A DNA stretch of 64,000 nt from Cladophialophora immunda (Eukaryota; Ascomycota; Eurotiomycetes; Chaetothyriales; Herpotrichiellaceae). A model generated the notes under the pieces. The model was not told the origin of the DNA. It was given only the letters and a program-made list of their open reading frames with translations, and did not search any database. Where the stretch lies: contig NW_015622541.1 in the NCBI RefSeq assembly GCF_000835495.1, positions 5,332,001 to 5,396,000 of the forward strand. The letters are read 5' to 3'. How positions within the stretch are numbered: the stretch's first letter is position 1; each line of letters starts with the position of its first letter. A program made the position numbers and the translations under genes. Shown piece after piece: positions 34,108-42,950 of this stretch.

Positions 34108-34533
34108 ATGTCTGATGCGAAAGAAACCAAAAACCCTGTCAGTGGACAAAGCGGCGACTTCCAGCCAGCCCAATCAGACACCACTCACAAGCCGCAGCAA
34201 GGTGTCAAAGACGAAACCGAGCACTGCTGTCCGCCGCCACCTGAGATCCTCCGGTCGCTTTCCAACAAAGAATTCACTGCCTGGGGTGAATATCTGGAGA
34301 AGGAGAAGCCGAAGGAATACATCCGGTGGAAGATGCAGATGATTGGTGAAGGGCCCCCGGCGCCGACAAACCAGAATGCGCGGATCGAGAACCAACAAGC
34401 GGGTGGCCAACTCGGAATTTCCTCTGGCCCTAGCAGCATGTTGCAAGAGGAGATGCCCTCGAGAGAACAGAAGCACGATGAGACACTGGAGACGAAGGAG
34501 ATGCACGATACCTTGGAGAAAAAGGTGAACTGA
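34108..34533 (+). CDS. Small disordered hypothetical protein
   Basis: A 141-residue frame from ATG 34108; the frame is open upstream but that part reads like 5' UTR. The protein is highly polar, with a CCPPPP motif near residue 44, a short predicted amphipathic stretch (SNKEFTAWGEYLEKEK, EYIRWKMQMI) and a Glu/Lys-rich C-terminus. There is no membrane segment or signal peptide. I do not recognise a family. Coding status rests on composition, the clear ATG context and lack of a better frame, so it could be spurious. Confidence 0.5.
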   Translation: MSDAKETKNPVSGQSGDFQPAQSDTTHKPQQGVKDETEHCCPPPPEILRSLSNKEFTAWGEYLEKEKPKEYIRWKMQMIGEGPPAPTNQNARIENQQAGGQLGISSGPSSMLQEEMPSREQKHDETLETKEMHDTLEKKVN

Positions 34534-35350
34534 GGACTCGAGGGTGCGCAGAGCGAAGAGTGGCAGTGGCCCAAACGGTTCGGATTCAATGGGCATCAGG
34601 GGGAAGGAAGTGTGCACGCATTTCAACCTGGGCATCTTCAAGTGGACAAATTGCGTCGTATCCCCTTCTCCCGGGTTGTCGACATCACGTACAATCGCCT
34701 GCCGCCTTTTCACCATGTTGTCAGAAGGAGAGTGGGATATTACGCTGAGAAAGAGATTCCCTGGCCCCTGAGGTCAAGCGCCACCTGTTGTTGAGCACCA
34801 ATGCGCTAGGCGTACCGCGATGGACTCAAACTAGATCATCAATGCATCAATACGCTTGCAATTTCACTTTTGAATGTGTAGATCTGGCTCAAAGTTTCCT
34901 CATGCCGTGCTCTGGACAATGTCAAGTTGACGTCCTGATATCCCCAAGTATCTTGGAACTGCCTCCAGGGCCTCACATCGAACACACACTCATTGTCAAT
35001 CGTTGATACCTCGACGGTAATGCTGTGCTAAAGGCGTCTCCGACTTTGAGACGAGGCAGGAAAGGCGGCACCATCGTTGACTCTCTCTACTCTCCTTCTC
35101 CACTGCCTCCATACGCGGAGTTGAGCGACCTTCCTCTTCAGGTCCAGCAACCTAACGACGCTTCCACTCCACATCCCACCTCAATGGCCCTCATAACCAT
35201 GCAGATTTTTCCCACGGTAAGGTGCTCGTACTCGGATCTCGTTCAGTCGGTAGCGATCCATACGACAGAATAACACTGGGACTGATCTCCCGCTCGTGCT
35301 TGGAATCCGCTGTCCTCGTTCAACCACCGTCCGCTACCACCACGGCCAGC
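34534..35350. other. Promoter/5' region of the class V aminotransferase gene
   Basis: About 0.8 kb without a supported gene. A GTAAGG donor-like site near 35219 and CACGGCCAG just before the ATG at 35351 could bound a 5'-UTR intron of about 130 nt; this is only a splice-signal guess. Confidence 0.4.
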
Positions 35351-36610
35351 ATGGCAGCGTCGTTCGATGTGGCGGCCATCAGAGGCCACTTCCCGGCCCT
35401 CGCCCAGGACCAGGTTTTTATGGACAATGCCGGTGGTGCGCAGGTGCTGCAGACCGTCATCACGTCCATCTCGGATTACCTGTCCCGGAACAACGTGCAG
35501 CTGGGCGCGTCGTACCCGGTGTCACAGATCTCCACGACTAAGTTCAACGAGGGCCACATGGCGGGGGCAAAGTACATCAACGCCTCGCCCAAGGAGGTGG
35601 TGTTTGGCCCGTCGACGACCCAGCTGTTCCGTAACCTCTCGGTCGCCCTAAAGATCGAGCCGGGCGCCGAGATTGTCCTGTCGAGCCTCGACCACGAGGC
35701 CAACCTGGCGCCCTGGGTGCAGATGGCCGAGTGGAAAGGCGTGACCGTCAAATGGTGGATTCCGACGCAGAACACAGACTCCAACCCCAAGCTAGAGCCC
35801 GAGGACTTGAAGAAGTTGCTCTCGGACAAGACCCGGCTGGTCTGCTGCACGCACACGTCGAATATCCTGGGCACCGTGACCGACGTTGCCGCGCTGTCGA
35901 AGGCCATCCATGAAACCAACCCCAACACCCTGTTCTGTGTCGATGCCGTGGCGTATGCCCCGCACGCCCCCGTCGACGTCAAGGCGTTCGGCGTCGACTT
36001 CTACTCCTTCTCGTGGTACAAAGTGTACGGGCCGCACGTCTCGATGCTCTACGTCAGCGAGAAGGCGCAGCAACAGATCGTGAGCCTCGGCCACTACTTC
36101 AAGCCCGGCGACACGCTGGAGGAGATGTTGGGGCTAGCGGCAGGCAATTACGAATGTATCCAATCCGTTCCCCTCATCGCCAAGTATATCGACACGGTGG
36201 GCTGGGGCGCCATCGCCGCGCAAGAGGAGAAGATCCAGGAGATCTTGCTGGCGTACCTGCGGTCGAAGCCCGACCAAATCAAGATCTACGGGGAGCCTTC
36301 CTCAGACAGAAAGCTGCGGGTGCCGGTCATCAGCTTCAGGGTCAAGGGCCAGAGTTCATTGGGGATCATTGACGCCATTGAAGCGAGGTCGAATTTCGGG
36401 TGCCGCAACGGACACTTCTATAGCAAGCGCCTCTGCGACAACGTCCTCCACATTCCAGACAGCGATGACGGCGTGGTCAGGTGCTCATTGCTGCACTATA
36501 ACACTGTCGAGGAAGTCGAAGGTCTGGTCAAGGTGCTGGATGAAGTCATCAAGGAAGGAGCAGGAAAGCATGTCGAGGACCCCGAGAGGAAGAATGTTGC
36601 AAATTGGTGA
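35351..36610 (+). CDS. Class V aminotransferase, cysteine desulfurase-like (PLP enzyme)
   Basis: A single-exon 419-residue protein starting at ATG 35351; the frame opens 43 codons earlier but this ATG begins the conserved protein. Fold-type I PLP features are visible: MDNAGGAQ near 24-31, LDHEAN (His115, Asn118) near the cofactor, CVDAVAYAPH (Asp198) binding the PLP nitrogen, and Lys224 in SWYKVYGPH as the Schiff-base lysine. It resembles the VC1184-type branch of cysteine desulfurase-like proteins and not mitochondrial Nfs1: there is no targeting peptide and no obvious active-site cysteine loop, although Cys in SNFGCRNGHFYS is near the right region. The reaction is therefore unknown; selenocysteine/cysteine lyase or another amino-acid lyase is possible. 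Third positions are strongly GC-rich. Confidence 0.87.
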   Translation: MAASFDVAAIRGHFPALAQDQVFMDNAGGAQVLQTVITSISDYLSRNNVQLGASYPVSQISTTKFNEGHMAGAKYINASPKEVVFGPSTTQLFRNLSVALKIEPGAEIVLSSLDHEANLAPWVQMAEWKGVTVKWWIPTQNTDSNPKLEPEDLKKLLSDKTRLVCCTHTSNILGTVTDVAALSKAIHETNPNTLFCVDAVAYAPHAPVDVKAFGVDFYSFSWYKVYGPHVSMLYVSEKAQQQIVSLGHYFKPGDTLEEMLGLAAGNYECIQSVPLIAKYIDTVGWGAIAAQEEKIQEILLAYLRSKPDQIKIYGEPSSDRKLRVPVISFRVKGQSSLGIIDAIEARSNFGCRNGHFYSKRLCDNVLHIPDSDDGVVRCSLLHYNTVEEVEGLVKVLDEVIKEGAGKHVEDPERKNVANW

Positions 36611-38004
36611 GCGTAGGCCTTGCAAAAATAGACCTTGCAAGGACGTGCGCGGTCGTCCATTCGCCGTCGACCGCACCTCGATGCGGTATCTGTATCTGTA
36701 TGGAACAAGACATCGACTCACGAGACAATCGAGCCGCTTGGATCTCATCATTATATTGTACCTCGTACTGCTCTCTTCTTGGCCCTGATCGTCGTGATTC
36801 TGCGAGTTCGACAACATCGCCCTCGATCACACGCTACTGTACTTTTGTTGCCATCTAAACCAGGAGTCTCGGGGCTTTTGGTATTCCAACTGCGTGTAAG
36901 GCGAGGCGAAGTCTATTGAGCGACCCTAAAAGTAAAGCAGAACCACTAAAGACGCACGAAACAATGTGCCTGGATGACAGGATGAACCAGCAACGACCCA
37001 TTGCGCCTTATACTAGGCTTCGCTTTCAAATCATAGGCTGGCGCCCGTTGGGCCCATTCGCAGCTCCATCTACCTCCGCAGGTGACTGGATATGCAGGGT
37101 CATGGGCAGCGGACACTGGACAGCGACTGGACCCGGTACCAGAAGGGGTTTGCCGGGTCCCTTTGAAGTTTTTGCGCTGGTCCGACCAGCAATAGTCTCA
37201 AATCCCTGGGTAAGTTGCGGCATGTGTCGACAAGACTCATCAGAGTATTCACCCGCCGAAGTATGTGGACAGCCCCTGGTAAGTGCGCCTGGCGCATGAG
37301 AGTAATATTGTACGTGGCGTCGCGCCGGGGTGGACATGGACGATGCGCCTCCAGGCCTAAGCCTTGCGAGCAACCAGTCTGTTCGGAGAGCTATTGACCA
37401 TGGGGGCGGTTTCCTTGCCATTAACAGCAGAATGCGGGCCGAGTGTGCGGCAACATTCCGGCTGTAAACGACAACCTTCTAGGAAATCTGTTCGACGGTT
37501 GTAAGATTTTGAACGATTAGCTAACTAGAAATCCTTTTCTAAGTCCGTAGCGGGATTGGGACAATGGGTTCGGGGCTCGAAACTGGGCGTCATTGATTAG
37601 CAGAGAGCCTGGAAGACGACAATAACTGGTCTTGGGGATTGTAGAAATGGGAGCCGGCAGCTACCCGATTGGGAGATTTTCAACGTGCCAAACCCTTACC
37701 CAGACAAGCTCCTAGCTCGCAGGTCTCGACCAAAGTGCTTGGATATTCATTATCCTCGTACAAATGAATAGACCACTTGGCTTCATCGAGGCCCCTATGG
37801 CGTTTGCGAGGGGTTAACCTGGATGGGGATGTGCCTTGAAGTCCGAGAGGGTATAAATGGACCTGACTCTCTCCATTTCAAGCAGCTCGCTCCTTCAAAG
37901 ACCATCTGTCGACGTTCAGGCCAATACTCTCTGTGTCTTCAGTGTCAAGTCCTCTTCAAATTTACAGCACAAGCCGACTTACAAAACTCTTCGAGTCTTG
38001 CACC
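36611..38004. other. Intergenic region upstream of the secreted-protein gene
   Basis: About 1.4 kb with no supported gene. Its right end holds the TATA box and 5' UTR of the secreted-protein gene. Frames on both strands near 36.6-37.4 kb lack any recognisable domain. Confidence 0.5.
37852..37858 (+). promoter_or_regulatory. TATA box for the small secreted protein gene
   Basis: TATAAAT lies about 147 bp before the ATG at 38005, with a CT-rich tract between them. Canonical TATA boxes are otherwise scarce in this window, which suggests that this gene is regulated and perhaps strongly expressed. Confidence 0.6.
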
Positions 38005-38574
38005 ATGCAGTATTCTCTCACCATCAGCAAGCTGGTCGCCCTCCTTGGTGTTGTGGGTGTTCTGCCCCTAGCGGCATGCCATGGTCTCAGTCGCCGTCAG
38101 ACAGAGGACATAGGGACGGCACAGAATAAGTGGGCGCAGGACACTGGCATTGTGTCGACGTTCTTGTCCAATGCCGCCAGTTTCGCCGGTGCCAACCTCG
38201 TTGCCCAAGCCCAACTGGCCCTCAATGCTGAAAACGACGAGCTCAATCACAAGGCCGTCCTCGATGCCACATTTCTCAACGTCGCCAACCCCAATCCTCT
38301 TGTCGTCCAAGCGAACGATGTTCTCGTCGGCGAACAGACCTTCAACAATGTCGTGATCAACCTGCAGAAATTTGTGGATCAAGGCGCCACTTTCAGTACC
38401 CAAGACACCAACAACCTCGTCGCAATCATCAACGGCGTTCGATGCACTGAGGTTCTACCGGCCATTGATCAATACTTCCAAGCGACCGAGGAGCTTCTCG
38501 GGAACGGGGTGCAGCTGCTCGCTGTTCGGCCTACCAATTGCCCTTCTGGTTCCAAGAAGAGGCGTGAACTTTGA
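38005..38574 (+). CDS. Small secreted protein of unknown function
   Basis: A single-exon 189-residue protein with CACC before its ATG. An N-terminal signal peptide is clear (hydrophobic LVALLGVVGVLPLAA, cleavage near 24-28), followed by SRRQ at 29-32, a possible Kex2-type site. The mature part is Ala/Asn/Gln-rich and helical, with blocks WAQDTGIVSTFLSNAA, LNAENDELNHKAVLDATF and NNLVAIINGVRC. Two cysteines remain in the mature protein (147, 179), close to the C-terminus, and could form one disulphide. It ends in a basic tail (SKKRREL). The family is not identified; similar proteins appear in many ascomycetes as hypothetical secreted proteins. An effector or cell-wall role is possible but not shown. 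Confidence 0.8.
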   Translation: MQYSLTISKLVALLGVVGVLPLAACHGLSRRQTEDIGTAQNKWAQDTGIVSTFLSNAASFAGANLVAQAQLALNAENDELNHKAVLDATFLNVANPNPLVVQANDVLVGEQTFNNVVINLQKFVDQGATFSTQDTNNLVAIINGVRCTEVLPAIDQYFQATEELLGNGVQLLAVRPTNCPSGSKKRREL

Positions 38575-39160
38575 AAGATTTTTCATCCGAGTTGGAATTG
38601 GACGAAGCTATGGCAAAGGTCGAAGGACAGGGTCATTTTTGCTTCTTGTGAGGGGGTTGGTAGGGGACCCTTAGAATTTGTAAAGTCGTCGCTGCACTCT
38701 TGGTTCATACCCACCCGACATTGGGACCCTCTGGTAGAGGTGCAAACTTTGAAGCTGGGAATGATCAGAGAAATGTCTCAGTAGGCCCTCTGTCGCCGAT
38801 CAATTGATCTCTGTTCATATATTAGACAGCTCGCTCCCCTCACAGACGCACTCAGCTCAGCCCATTGACACGAGTTCAACGTTCTTGTTGTCCCTTTGAA
38901 GCGAAGAAGTTCAGCCTCATTATTGGAAGGTTAGCCGACACTAAGCCTGTCACATCACGTGCAGTTTGCACTAAACCCAAAACGCACAATTGTTTACAAT
39001 GGCTGCATCCTTGAAGCCGTCCTGCTCTTGCTCCTCCAGTGCAGGTATTTTGACCGAGACTCGACAACATTGGTCCCTTTGGGGGAATTGGTCATGGTTT
39101 TCCCCCCTGAATAGCAGAAGCTGGTGGTTCATTGGTGTCCAACACGGTTTTCTCTTCAAG
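38575..39160. other. Intergenic region between secreted-protein and kinesin genes
   Basis: About 0.6 kb containing the 3' UTR of the secreted-protein gene and the kinesin promoter. A CATATATTAG element at 38816 is a weak TATA-like candidate. No gene was recognised. Confidence 0.5.
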
Positions 39161-42132
39161 ATGGCAGACGCTGAGAATGTATGACCTTGCTCTTTCCATC
39201 TCGGAGTATATGACATTGACCAGAAACCGCAGTTCGTCTCCCAACTCCCCCAGCCCACCCGCTATGGGCTTCCTTCGCCGCAAAAACCTCTGGCAGAGGT
39301 CACAGCGTCGGCAACCAACTCCCGCAGTGCCATGCCGCCTCCCATATTCACAAGCCACAAGCGGCAGGGCTCCAATTGTTTGTATATACCTGCAATAAGA
39401 GCTGGACGATATTAACACGGACAACAGTACCCGAGCCGACTGCCAAAAGAAAGACACTTGCCGAACGCGCTGGCGAACCCGTCAGAACAATGGTTGCGGC
39501 TCCAAAGACCAGTGCTACGACAAGTGCTGGACTCGTGTCCGCCTTCCACTCACGGAAACCTTCTGTATTCTCTCAATCCTACCGGAGCAACTCCAGAAGC
39601 ACCTCAAACTCTTCGGCGGCGTCCCATTTCTCGGCCAGTGTGGGAACTGGTATTCGACCGCCTACAATTCACCCAACATCAAACCTCGCCCGCCCGAAAT
39701 CATCCCTCGCAAAAGACAGAGGAACAAGGATGGCCGACTCGAGGCCTGCTACATCACTAGGAACCCGTGGAAGGAATCAGGATGGTCCCAATAATAAATG
39801 TATGGTTTCCCTGTCATCCCAACCCAAACCAACCGCTCTTGCTCGTGCTCCCGCTCGTGCTCCCGTGAGGCTCGGACTTGTGAATGTACCCAAAAGAGAT
39901 GCTCGAAATATTTCACCACTGAAGGGGTTTGCCGCGTCTACAATACCGCTCAACCGATATGTCTCAACAACATCAATTACCGAGCGGATGTTGGGTCTTT
40001 CCCTGACCCCTCAGACACCAACTCCCAAACCACGTCGGCCAGACAGCCCTTCCGGGCTTCCGCGTCCTTCACCTCGACTGTCAACACCTCCAATGAAGGA
40101 GCCATTTACTCCAGCCCCTTTCCCTAAAGACATTTTTACCACTCCCCACAAAAGTCAAGCAAGACCATTTCTAACTAAAGATTCTAATCTAGTGGCGTGG
40201 GACCCCGAAGAACAATATGGCAACATCGAGAGAATGTATGAAGATGTTTGCAAACATTACAAAGAAGCCATGGAAGACAACATGGAAGCCAAAGAGATCA
40301 ACAACACTTACAAGTCCACCATTGCGAACCTCGAGCAAGATCGGAGAGATGCCACCGAAGCCATGATCGCACTCAGGTGTGAACTTGAAACCACAAAATA
40401 CCGCCTAGAATCTGCCGAACATGGAATGCACGACCTCAAACGAGACCAGGAAGCAGAAATTGAAAGCATCAAACTTCAACACAAAACAGAAGTCGATTGT
40501 GTCCGCCAATCCCACCGAGACGATATGGAGCATTTGAAGGCGGACCACAGAGAAGAGATCCGCGAGTTGAAGAAACGACTAGAAGACGAACTCGAATACG
40601 AACGTGCGCAAAGGATCCAGGCATTGAGCCAGGTGTCCACACAGGGAGCTCTTGAGAAACAACGACACCAGATGGATCTCGAATCGAAAGAACACGAAAT
40701 ACGGAGTTTCCATCTGGAGATTGATCGACTCAAGGCGGATCTTGAGAGAGAGAAGCTCCTCAACGACGATCTCCGCCGCAACCTGTCCACCGCGGGAGAC
40801 AACGCAATGAGCATGGAAAGTGCCCGCCAGGCTCTACAGGCCAAGATTGAGTACCTGGAATCAGACAGCAAATCTCAGTCAGAAGCGTATGCCGCGATGG
40901 AGAGAAGAATGAATGAAGCCTTGGAGAAGGCGACAGAATGTGAAGAGAAGCTAAGGAAGGAAGAAATCCTTCGACGCAAACTGCACAACCAAGTGCAAGA
41001 GTTGAAAGGCAACATTCGAGTCTTCTGCCGTGTCCGACCCACCAACGAAAGTGAAGGAGCCGAAGAGACGGCAAAGATCACATTCCCCGAGTCGGACGAA
41101 GAAGTCAGAGACATTGAAATCAAAGGAGCAGAGGAAACCAACAGCCTCGGAAAAGTGACGACAAAGACACATCAGTTCACATTCGATCGAGTCTTTGATC
41201 CGTCCAGCAGCAACGCGGAAATCTTTGAGGAAATCAGCCAACTCATACAGTCCGCGCTGGACGGTTACAACGTCTGCATCTTTGCCTACGGGCAAACCGG
41301 CTCTGGAAAGACGTTTACCATGTCTTCTGAAGACGGCATGATTCCACGAGCCCTACGACAGATATACGCTACAAGCAAAGAGCTAGAAGCGCGAGGTTGG
41401 AAATACACCATGGAAGGCAGCTTTGTTGAAGTATACAACGAAGAGCTGCGAGATCTCCTGGGGAAAGACTCCGACAACAACAATAAGAAACATCAAATTC
41501 TTCACGACAGCGCAACATGTGAAACCACAATCACCGACGTGACCACGGTCAATCTGGACAGCCAAGATCAAGTCGAAGGCATCCTTGCGCAAGCGATGTC
41601 CCGTCGCTCAGTGGCCGCCACAAAAGCCAACGAACGCAGTTCTCGAAGCCACTCCGTCTTCATCCTCAAACTCGCAGGCTTTAACACGGTGACGGGCCAG
41701 AAGAGTAAAGGCACGCTAAACCTGGTCGATCTCGCCGGATCAGAAAGACTGTCTCATTCCAAGGTCGAAGGCGCACGATTGAGGGAGACGCAAAACATTA
41801 ATAAGTCGCTTTCTTGCTTAGGCGACGTTATTGGGGCACTAGGCCAGCAGCAGGTCAATGGCTCGTTGAACTCTAGAGAGAGTGGCAACAGTGTTGGATC
41901 CAACTCCTCATCGTCTGCCACAGGAGCAGGCGGAATACACATCCCCTACAGAAACAGCAAGCTCACCTATCTGTTACAGTACAGTCTGGGTGGGAACAGC
42001 AAGACACTGATGTTCGTCATGGTGGCACCAGAAAAGAAGTGCCTTGCAGAGACGATCACGAGTCTGAAGTTTGCCGACAAAGTATCGAAGACGAAGATTG
42101 GAGTGGCGAAGAAGACGGCAGGAGGGAAGTGA
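39161..42132 (+). CDS. klpA: Kinesin-14, minus-end-directed C-terminal motor (KlpA/Kar3 family)
   Basis: Three exons were inferred: 39161-39178 (18 nt, MADAEN), 39224-39377 and 39428-42132, giving about 958 residues; introns are 45 and 50 nt. The first 280 residues are basic, Ser/Pro-rich and disordered, the usual microtubule-binding tail. A coiled coil spans about 300-590. The C-terminal motor begins with the kinesin-14 neck (LRRKLHNQVQELKGNIRVFCRVRP). It carries the P-loop GQTGSGKT, switch I NERSSRSH and switch II DLAGSE. A Ser/Asn-rich insert sits between LSCLGDVIGALGQQ and HIPYRNSKLTYLL. KlpA/Kar3 motors crosslink and slide spindle microtubules and oppose kinesin-5. Residues around GPNNKCMVS near 39800 could mark an unrecognised extra intron, because a GTATGG donor-like site occurs there, but the frame stays open without it. 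Confidence 0.92.
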
Positions 42133-42950
42133 GGGCGAGATTGTCTGGTTTTGCGTCTTTGTCATGTGTTGTATCGGTTTTTCAAGCAAGCGGTTCTGAC
42201 CACGGATGGAATATCGACCTGACGACCCAATACATTTCACGTCATGAGGGGAAAATGTGCGGCGTTCTGGCTTCTATGACTATGGGATTTTCGGAGGGCT
42301 ATTCAATCGTTGATCGGCGGACTGGTGGAGATGCATTGTCCAATGTTACAATTCTGCTTTGGGATTGACGAGAGGTTGGATTGAGTTGGGTCGAGTTGGG
42401 TTGGATAGGACGCATCATGGTTGGGATTGTGTTTGTATACAGAAATGACAGACTCGAATGGAACAATCTTTCAATGAGAAGCGGTTGGTTTGGAGTTTCG
42501 TTCCTCTGAGCTTGTCGTCGCCTGCTGCACTGCTATATATGAAGTAGCTGAGAATGCTTGGCCACGCTGCTGGCGATAACACTGGACAGTTCTCTGGGTC
42601 GACGTTGTCTCAGCGAAGGCCGAACCAGAGTGAATCGCCATATCCTAGATAGTCGCAAGCAGACACAGAAACCACTGTATCACAGGCAGAAACACTCGCA
42701 GACTTGCGCTCCCTGGTGCTTCCCGACTCTTGGGGTTACGACGAGATTTGCTGTTGGCCACGCTGCCGTCCATCCTCATCGCCGCCGTTCTTAAACTACA
42801 AACAAGGATGAGTAAATCCAATTACCCTCTCGAGCTCTAATCTCTCGGATGAGCTGGTGGCCACGGCACTGAGCCTCCATCTTAGTACATCGTGATGGTG
42901 TGTATATGTATCGAACAATCCCTTGACTTATCTTTTCCAGTCCATCTCCC
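42133..42950. other. Convergent intergenic region between kinesin and alcohol oxidase genes
   Basis: About 0.8 kb holding the two 3' UTRs. A TTGGGT/TTGAGT-rich stretch lies near 42380. No gene was recognised. Confidence 0.55.
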
